Made by a program: the position numbers and the translations under genes. A DNA stretch of 14,778 nucleotides from positions 1 to 14,778 of the forward strand of contig CAZOJY010000092.1 in the NCBI GenBank assembly GCA_964580235.1, written 5' to 3'. Shown in pieces: positions 7,521 to 12,987 of this stretch. Within the stretch, counting starts at the first letter, position 1; every line of letters begins with the position of its first letter. The stretch is from G020348385 sp964580235. GTDB lineage: Bacteria; Acidobacteriota; Aminicenantia; Aminicenantales; Aminicenantaceae. The notes under the pieces were generated by a model. The model was not told where the DNA came from. It searched no databases and was given only the letters and a program-made list of their open reading frames with translations.

Positions 7521-8717
7521 ATGCCGTCATTCAGCCATTCCAAAATCGGAGCCTACGAGGCCTGCAAACTGAGGTACAAATTCGCCTACATCGACAAAAT
7601 CAAGGTGGAGGCCGAGGACACTATCGAGACTTACCTCGGGAGCATGGTGCATGAAGCACTGGAGAAACTTTACCGGGACACGCGTTTCGAAAAACTGATG
7701 ACCCTGGAGGAGCTTCTGACCTACTACAACAAACTCTGGGAGGAAAACTGGAAGGATTCGGTCATCATCGTCAAAAAAGACTACACGGCGGACAATTACC
7801 GGAAAATGGGGGAGCGCATGCTCACCGATTACTACAACAGCCACAAACCCTTTGATAAGGGCAGGATCATCGGCCTGGAAACCCAAGATTTCCTTCCCTT
7901 AGATGAGGAGGGCAGATACAAATTCCACATCCGGATCGACAGACTTATGGACATGGGGGATGGATTGTACGAAGTGCACGATTACAAAACAGGATCCTCC
8001 ATTCCCAAACAAGAAAAACTGAACAGCGACAGGCAGCTTGCTATGTATTCTCAATGGGTCCGGCAGAATTTCAAGGATTTCAAGAAAGTCCGTCTGGTGT
8101 GGCATTTTCTGGCTTTTGACAAGGAAATGGATTCTTACCGGACAAAGGAAGAACTCGAAAACCTTCGAGAGGAAATCCTGTCTCAAATCGCTGAAATCGA
8201 ATCCACGGAAGATTTCCCCGCTAATGTGTCGTGGCTATGTGACTGGTGTTTGTACAAGTCCATCTGCCCGATGTGGAAACACGAGGTGGAGCTGGAACAA
8301 AAACCAGAAAACGAATACCTTGATGATCCCGGTCTCAAGCTGGTTGACGCGTATGTCAATCTCAAGGAAAAAATCGACGCTTACCGTAAAGAAACAGAGG
8401 AGGAGTTGGAAAAAATAAGGGAGGCGTTGATCGCCTTCTGCGGGAGGGAAGGGGTACAGGTCGTAGCTGGTTCAGAAAACAAGATATCCGTTAAAGCCTA
8501 TGAAACGATCAAACTGCCGAGCAAAAACACAAAAGAGCGAGCCGAATTGATCGACGCCCTTAAAAAACTCGGCCGGTTGGATGAGGTTTCGAGCTTCAAC
8601 ACCTATTCTTTGGCCAAGATTCTTGAGAAAAAAGAATGGGAGAAGGATGAACTGGACCAGTTGGAGAGGTTCTGGACAGCCGAGAAAAATTATCGGTTGA
8701 CTGTCAGCAAAAAATAA
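7521..8717 (+). CDS. PD-(D/E)XK nuclease family protein, RecB/Cas4-like with iron-sulfur cysteines
   Basis: This 398-residue protein opens with FSHSKIGAYEACKLRYKFAY (4-23), the start typical of RecB/AddB/Cas4-type PD-(D/E)XK nucleases. Catalytic positions are H44 (GSMVHEAL), D140 (HIRIDRL), D154 and K156 (HDYKTG), and the QLAMYSQWV helix (172-180). C15 together with C240, C243 and C249 (WLCDWCLYKSICPMW) gives the four-cysteine pattern that holds a 4Fe-4S cluster in Cas4 and AddB. All catalytic residues are intact. Residues about 260-398 form a charged, helical, coiled-coil-like extension that I do not recognise. Expected activity is DNA end resection or cleavage; no helicase, Cas1 or CRISPR array is in view. 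GGAGG lies nine bases before the ATG. The ARPP-1 gene follows after 41 bases. Confidence 0.9.
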   Translation: MPSFSHSKIGAYEACKLRYKFAYIDKIKVEAEDTIETYLGSMVHEALEKLYRDTRFEKLMTLEELLTYYNKLWEENWKDSVIIVKKDYTADNYRKMGERMLTDYYNSHKPFDKGRIIGLETQDFLPLDEEGRYKFHIRIDRLMDMGDGLYEVHDYKTGSSIPKQEKLNSDRQLAMYSQWVRQNFKDFKKVRLVWHFLAFDKEMDSYRTKEELENLREEILSQIAEIESTEDFPANVSWLCDWCLYKSICPMWKHEVELEQKPENEYLDDPGLKLVDAYVNLKEKIDAYRKETEEELEKIREALIAFCGREGVQVVAGSENKISVKAYETIKLPSKNTKERAELIDALKKLGRLDEVSSFNTYSLAKILEKKEWEKDELDQLERFWTAEKNYRLTVSKK

Positions 8718-8758
8718 TGAGATATTATAGGCAGAAAAACCATTAGCTGTAGGGGAAA

Positions 8759-9742
8759 ATGGACAAAGACATAAAAAAATATCTTACGAGCTTGGATTTC
8801 GGGGATCTCCAGCATTTCAAGAATATGGCGGTTCTCCCGCTGATGAGCGCCCTTAACGACTCTCCCAAATATTTAATTCTGAAACAAGCCTTGGATCAGC
8901 ATGTGCTGGCCATCGGAGAAGTGAGCCAGGAAGGACACGTGCCCGAGCTTAAAGTCACCAACAAATCCGACACACCGGTACTGCTTCTCGATGGAGAAGA
9001 ACTGGCCGGGGCCAAACAGAACAGGGTTTTGAACACTACGATTCTCCTCGAAGAAAATTCCGAAACGATCATCCCTGTGAGCTGCACCGAACAGAGGCGC
9101 TGGTCATACAAGTCACAGGAATTTGCGGAGTCCGGAACGGTGATGATCCCCAAAATCCGGAAGATGAAATCCCAGACAGTTTCCGATTCCCTGGAGGAAT
9201 CACGCGAGTACCGTTCCGACCAGGGAACAGTCTGGACATCCATTGATGAGATGTCAGAGCAGACCGGCATCCATTCCCGGACGGCCGCGATGAAGGATGT
9301 GTATGAAGCAAAAGAAAAGGAGCTGGACGAGTACCTGAAAACTTTCACCTGCCTCCCGCAACAGAAGGGATTGCTTACGTTTATCGACGAGGAGATCGTA
9401 GGTTTCGATTTTCTCTCCCTCGATACAGCCTATGCGCTGCTCCATTCCAAATTGGTAAAAAGTTATGCCATGGAAGCACTTTTACAAAAGGCACCAAAAA
9501 ATAAAAAGCCTGAGATGGAAAAAGCCAAGGAATTCCTCAAGGAAGCACGCCGGTGCAAAGAAAAAAAATACAAATCTGTCGGGAAAGGAGACGATCATCG
9601 GTTCGAGGGAAAACAGATGGTGGGATCGGCCTTGATATTTCAAAAAAAAGTGATCCACATGGCTTTTTTCAGCATCTCCGAAAGTGAAAAAGCGGGTAAA
9701 ATCGCCGGATTCAAACGCCGCCGCGAATTCCGTACCGGCTAA
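8759..9742 (+). CDS. ARPP-1 domain protein of unknown function
   Basis: This 327-residue cytosolic protein matches what I know as the ARPP-1 family (PF20208, named for association with ADP-ribosylglycohydrolase and rhodanese-phosphatase proteins). Characteristic blocks are VTNKSDTPVLLLDGEELAGA (66-85), continuing AKQNRVLNTTILL (85-97), then IPVSCTEQRRW (105-115) and VGSALIFQKKVIHMAFF (288-304). The two central blocks look like conserved pocket residues (D78, E80, E81, K86, Q87, C109, E111, W115). No reaction is established to my knowledge. The middle (about 116-200) is charged and probably helical. An AGGGG lies only three bases before the ATG. It sits between a PD-(D/E)XK nuclease and a Nudix hydrolase on the same strand, which suggests nucleotide or nucleic-acid metabolism, by inference only. 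Confidence 0.75.
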   Translation: MDKDIKKYLTSLDFGDLQHFKNMAVLPLMSALNDSPKYLILKQALDQHVLAIGEVSQEGHVPELKVTNKSDTPVLLLDGEELAGAKQNRVLNTTILLEENSETIIPVSCTEQRRWSYKSQEFAESGTVMIPKIRKMKSQTVSDSLEESREYRSDQGTVWTSIDEMSEQTGIHSRTAAMKDVYEAKEKELDEYLKTFTCLPQQKGLLTFIDEEIVGFDFLSLDTAYALLHSKLVKSYAMEALLQKAPKNKKPEMEKAKEFLKEARRCKEKKYKSVGKGDDHRFEGKQMVGSALIFQKKVIHMAFFSISESEKAGKIAGFKRRREFRTG

Positions 9743-9755
9743 CTAACTGTTCTTC

Positions 9756-9765
9756 AAAGGGGACA
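9756..9765. repeat. Left copy of a 10-base inverted repeat (AAAGGGGACA)
   Basis: AAAGGGGACA here recurs in reverse complement at 10609-10618. The two copies bracket the Nudix gene, about 0.86 kb end to end. A 10-base pair of this kind can arise by chance; see findings. Confidence 0.3.
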
Positions 9766-9871
9766 TGAAAGAGCCTGACGACCCGTCCATCCACAAGGAT
9801 GCTGGACGTGGCATTCCAGGAGGGATCGAGACCCGGGAGGACATTAACAATCGGCACGAACAATTTTCCTC

Positions 9872-9900
9872 TTGTCATTCTCCAAAGATTCGTTTATCAA
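9872..9900 (+). promoter_or_regulatory. Candidate promoter for the Nudix gene
   Basis: TTGTCA (9872-9877) and TATCAA (9895-9900) are 17 bases apart, matching five and four of six consensus bases. A transcript would begin near 9907, 14 bases before ATG 9921. It lies inside the optional 5' extension of the Nudix frame and supports the shorter start. Confidence 0.3.
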
Positions 9901-9920
9901 TAAAAGCAGAAAAACATCCG

Positions 9921-10577
9921 ATGTCTGAACACAAAAATCCGCTGTCCCTTGAGACCTTTCATTCTCTTGAAGAGAGCCTATCAGGAGCCAAACCGGGATT
10001 AAAGGCTCAACTGAGGATGACCCCGAATCCCCGGCCGGGTCACCAGGTTTATTATGAAGTGGAGGACTCGTGCCTCAAGGCGGGTGTTCTCGTGCTGCTC
10101 TACCCCCGAGAGGACAATCTCTATCTTGTCCTCACACGCCGGACAGACAGGGTGGACTTTCACAAAGGACAGATATCCTTTCCCGGCGGCCGGCAGGAAG
10201 CCGAAGAAGGACTGGAGCAAACAGCGGTAAGAGAAGCCCAGGAAGAACTGGAAGTCGATCCCGGTTCCATCCGTATTCTGGGAATGTTGACTCCCCTTTA
10301 TATCCCGCCGAGCAACTACTGCATCTATCCTGTGGTGGCTTTAACCGAGAGCCGGCCGGATTTTCAACCTTCACAGCTCGAGGTGGCCGAAGTCCTCGAA
10401 ATTCCATTGGACCACCTGCTCAACCCGCAAAACATCCGGAGGGAAATGTGGACCATCGGGGACACGGATGTGGAAGTTCCGTTTTATGCTTTCGGCAAAC
10501 ACAAAATATGGGGAGCCACGGCCATGGTCCTGGCAGAACTTTTGGAAATGATAAAAGGACTTTGCAGTCCACATTGA
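9921..10577 (+). CDS. Nudix hydrolase, CoA pyrophosphatase-like
   Basis: From ATG 9921 the product is 218 residues, the usual size for CoA diphosphatases. The subfamily motif upstream of the Nudix box is clear: LTRRTDRVDFHKGQISFPGG (71-90), close to the form typical of CoA pyrophosphatases. The Nudix box covers 90-112 (G90, E96, R104-E105, E108-E109) with the metal-binding glutamates intact, but its conserved glycine is replaced by E111. Members cleave the pyrophosphate in CoA, acyl-CoA or related dinucleotides, giving 4'-phosphopantetheine and 3',5'-ADP. The frame is open from an ATG at 9765, adding 52 residues unlike the family, with AAAGGGG only two bases before it. The shorter start lacks a ribosome binding site, so the choice is uncertain. 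ADP-ribose or another NDP-X substrate remains possible. Confidence 0.85.
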   Translation: MSEHKNPLSLETFHSLEESLSGAKPGLKAQLRMTPNPRPGHQVYYEVEDSCLKAGVLVLLYPREDNLYLVLTRRTDRVDFHKGQISFPGGRQEAEEGLEQTAVREAQEELEVDPGSIRILGMLTPLYIPPSNYCIYPVVALTESRPDFQPSQLEVAEVLEIPLDHLLNPQNIRREMWTIGDTDVEVPFYAFGKHKIWGATAMVLAELLEMIKGLCSPH

Positions 10578-10636
10578 CGTAGCCGCCTAATTCCTCAAAA
10601 CATAGAACTGTCCCCTTTTTTCCTCTTTTTCAAGGT
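10578..10636. other. Intergenic spacer without a clear terminator
   Basis: Downstream of the Nudix gene there are runs of T (10616-10621 and 10626-10630) but no stem directly before them. A GGACT-TTGC-AGTCC hairpin (10557-10570) lies at the end of the coding sequence and is too far from the T runs. The right copy of the inverted repeat (10609-10618) is here. Confidence 0.35.
10609..10618. repeat. Right copy of the 10-base inverted repeat (TGTCCCCTTT)
   Basis: This is the reverse complement of AAAGGGGACA at 9756-9765. It sits in the spacer after the Nudix gene and runs into a T-rich stretch. Confidence 0.3.
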
Positions 10637-10665
10637 TTGACCCTAATCTTAGGTTATGGTATAAA
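10637..10665 (+). promoter_or_regulatory. Strong sigma70-like promoter of the DUF255 gene
   Basis: TTGACC (10637-10642) and TATAAA (10660-10665) match five of six bases each and are exactly 17 bases apart. The surrounding sequence is AT-rich. Transcription would begin near 10672, about 32 bases before ATG 10704 and about 128 bases before the internal ATG 10800. This is the best promoter match in the window and separates this gene from the nuclease/ARPP-1/Nudix group. Confidence 0.6.
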
Positions 10666-10703
10666 TAATATAGTATTCATCTAGGTTTAATAGGATATAG
10701 AAC

Positions 10704-12920
10704 ATGAAACAGCTAATATGCAGTGCTGCCATAGTGGCGATGGCGTATTTTTTGGCTGCTTCGCAAGCCCCTGTCCACCAGCATAGCGGGGAGGATATTA
10801 TGAATCAAAAACACAATCACACGAATAAACTCATCCATGAAACAAGCCCCTATCTTCTTCAGCATGCCCACAATCCCGTGGACTGGTACCCCTGGGGAGA
10901 AGAAGCTCTGGTTAAAGCGAAAAAGGAAAACAAACCGATTTTTCTCTCTATCGGTTATGCCGCCTGCCACTGGTGCCACGTGATGGAAAGAGAATCTTTC
11001 GAAAACGAAGAAATCGCCAAAATCCTTAACAAAAATTTCATTGCGATCAAAGTGGACCGCGAAGAACGCCCTGACCTGGACGACATCTACATGACGGCTG
11101 TGGTGGCCATATCCGGAAGCGGAGGGTGGCCCATGTCGGTTTTCCTCACGCCTGAGCTTAAACCCTTCTACGGAGGCACGTATTTCCCACCCGAGGGCAA
11201 ATGGGGCCGCGTGGGCTTCAAGAATCTCATCCGGCGCCTCAGTGATTTTTGGAAAAACGATGACAGCAGATCAAAACTTCTCCAGGATGCAGAAACACTC
11301 AGGCAAATTATAGAACAGAGAACATCCATGAGTTTTCCGGTAGATGAAGATGCTAAACTCGACAAAACCCTCCTTATCAATGCAGAGCGCCAACTGGAAA
11401 TAGCCTTCGATGACAAATGGGGAGGATTCAACAGAGCGCCAAAATTTCCTCCTTCCAATGCTATTTTATTCCTGCTTCGCGACTATTTTTACACTGGGAA
11501 CAAACGCTCGCTCGAAATGGCCACACTCACCCTGGATAAGATGCAGGAGGGAGGCATGTACGACCACCTCGCCGGCGGATTCCACCGTTATTCGGTCGAT
11601 CAGGAATGGCTGGTGCCCCATTTCGAGAAAATGCTGTATGACAACGCCCAGCTGGCTGTCGTTTATATCGAAGCCTTTCAGGCAACCGGCCGCACAAAAT
11701 ATGCGCGCATCGCACAGGAAATCTTTGACTATGAGATGACATACATGACCGACAGCTCGGGGAGAATCTACTCGACAGAAGACGCCGACAGCCAGGGAAA
11801 AGAAGGCATTTTTTATCTCTGGAAGCGTACTGAGCTCGACAAAATTTTGGGGAAAAAAGAGGCTGAGATTTTATCTCGTTATTACAACGTGAAAAAAACG
11901 GGGAATTTCTCATCCCACGAGGACTACCACAAAGGACTCAACATCCTTCACATCCGCAAGGATTCTGCAACAGTAGTTAAAGAACTGGATATGACCGAGG
12001 AGCAATTGGAAAATACCCTATCCACCATCAAGAAAAAGCTGCTCGAGGTCCGGGATAAAAGAGTAAGACCAGGACTGGATGACAAAACCATCACATCCTG
12101 GAACGCCCTAATGATCTCTGCCTTTGCGCGTGGATATCAGGTTTTTGGGGATGAAAGATATCTAAACGCAGCAGAAAAGGCAGCCGCATTTGTGATGGAT
12201 AATATGCGCACCAAAAAAGGCAGACTTCTTCGGACATACAGAGCAGGAACGAGCAAATTTTATGCCTATCTCGAGGACTATGCCTACACAGTCCGGGCCT
12301 TCATCGATCTCTACGAGAGCGGATTCGATGAACACTGGCTGTTCGCCGCCGAGGAATTGACCGAAGAGATGATTGCCCAGTTCTGGGATGAGAAAAGTGT
12401 CAGTTTATTCAACACCGGTCAATATCATGAGAATTTAATCGTGCGCACCAAAGTGATAAATGACAGCGCCACTCCTTCACCCGCCGGAGTGGCCATTGAT
12501 TCCTTTCTCCGGCTGGGAAAACTTCTTGACGAGGAAGACTATCTTAAAAAGGCACAACGCCTCCTCAAGATTAACCGGGTTAACATGGAAAAATCCCCCC
12601 AAACATACCTCACCCTCCTGATGGGTGTGGATTCCTTGATTTATCCCATCAAAGAAATCGCCATCGTCGGCCAGAAGGAGTCTGAAGATACAGAAAAACT
12701 GCTGAAAGCGATCCACAGCCGGTTTATCCCCAACCGCGTCATTGCCCTTCTTGACCTCAACAGTGCGAATTCGGCAGAGGTTGCTAAAAAAATTCCCCTC
12801 TTGTCTGGCCGTGCGCTCATTGATGGAAAAGCTACTGCCTATGTGTGTGAAAATTTCACCTGCCAGCTCCCTGTGACCTCCCCGGATGAGCTGGTCAAGC
12901 AGCTTATGCAAAATAAATAA
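10704..12920 (+). CDS. Thioredoxin-like DUF255 protein (YyaL / spermatogenesis-associated protein 20 family)
   Basis: This 738-residue protein has an N-terminal thioredoxin-like domain with HETSPYLLQHAHNPVDWYPW (45-64), GYAACHWCHVME (84-95; the CHWC redox motif is at 88-91) and VDREERPDLD (117-126). The long C-terminal part is an (alpha/alpha)6-barrel-like domain with PHFEKMLYDNAQL (305-317), the EDADSQGKEG block and DDKTITSWNALMISA. These are family hallmarks, and the length is usual. The biochemical role is unresolved; the barrel resembles sugar epimerases or glycosidases. Starting at 10704 (AGGA eight bases upstream) gives a signal peptide (MKQLICSAAIVAMAYFLAASQA). Starting at 10800 (GGGGAGG five bases upstream) gives a cytosolic form of 706 residues. 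Both sites look usable. Confidence 0.93.
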   Translation: MKQLICSAAIVAMAYFLAASQAPVHQHSGEDIMNQKHNHTNKLIHETSPYLLQHAHNPVDWYPWGEEALVKAKKENKPIFLSIGYAACHWCHVMERESFENEEIAKILNKNFIAIKVDREERPDLDDIYMTAVVAISGSGGWPMSVFLTPELKPFYGGTYFPPEGKWGRVGFKNLIRRLSDFWKNDDSRSKLLQDAETLRQIIEQRTSMSFPVDEDAKLDKTLLINAERQLEIAFDDKWGGFNRAPKFPPSNAILFLLRDYFYTGNKRSLEMATLTLDKMQEGGMYDHLAGGFHRYSVDQEWLVPHFEKMLYDNAQLAVVYIEAFQATGRTKYARIAQEIFDYEMTYMTDSSGRIYSTEDADSQGKEGIFYLWKRTELDKILGKKEAEILSRYYNVKKTGNFSSHEDYHKGLNILHIRKDSATVVKELDMTEEQLENTLSTIKKKLLEVRDKRVRPGLDDKTITSWNALMISAFARGYQVFGDERYLNAAEKAAAFVMDNMRTKKGRLLRTYRAGTSKFYAYLEDYAYTVRAFIDLYESGFDEHWLFAAEELTEEMIAQFWDEKSVSLFNTGQYHENLIVRTKVINDSATPSPAGVAIDSFLRLGKLLDEEDYLKKAQRLLKINRVNMEKSPQTYLTLLMGVDSLIYPIKEIAIVGQKESEDTEKLLKAIHSRFIPNRVIALLDLNSANSAEVAKKIPLLSGRALIDGKATAYVCENFTCQLPVTSPDELVKQLMQNK
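10788..10794 (+). promoter_or_regulatory. Internal ribosome binding site for an alternative DUF255 start
   Basis: GGGGAGG lies five bases before the in-frame ATG at 10800, inside the coding sequence of the longer form. It is a stronger match than the AGGA before ATG 10704. Confidence 0.5.
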
Positions 12921-12948
12921 TTTTATAGGTGCTAGGTACTACCACAGA

Positions 12949-12977
12949 TTGACATGGATGCTGGGCTATGTTATCAC
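12949..12977 (+). promoter_or_regulatory. Candidate promoter of the sulfatase gene
   Basis: A perfect TTGACA (12949-12954) is followed after 17 bases by TATCAC (12972-12977), which matches four of six -10 bases. A start near 12984 would put ATG 12988 at the very end of a tiny leader. The alternative ATG 12958 lies inside the promoter and would require transcription from further upstream. Confidence 0.35.
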
Positions 12978-12987
12978 CAAAAAAAGT

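Noticed and set aside
7521..8717. Calling the nuclease a CRISPR Cas4
   Set aside because: The motif layout is similar, but there is no CRISPR array, Cas1 or Cas2 in the window, and the protein is about twice the size of typical Cas4.
8697..8726. Possible promoter TTGACT / GATATT before the ARPP-1 gene
   Set aside because: The spacer is 18 bases, the -10 matches only four of six bases and the first half lies in coding sequence; too weak to list.
9765..9920. 52-residue N-terminal extension of the Nudix protein
   Set aside because: The residues do not resemble the family, the latter part has poor codon character, and a plausible promoter sits inside; kept only as an alternative start.
10557..10570. 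GGACT-TTGC-AGTCC hairpin as terminator of the Nudix gene
   Set aside because: It is a five-pair stem inside the last codons with no T run following; the T-rich stretches begin more than 40 bases later.
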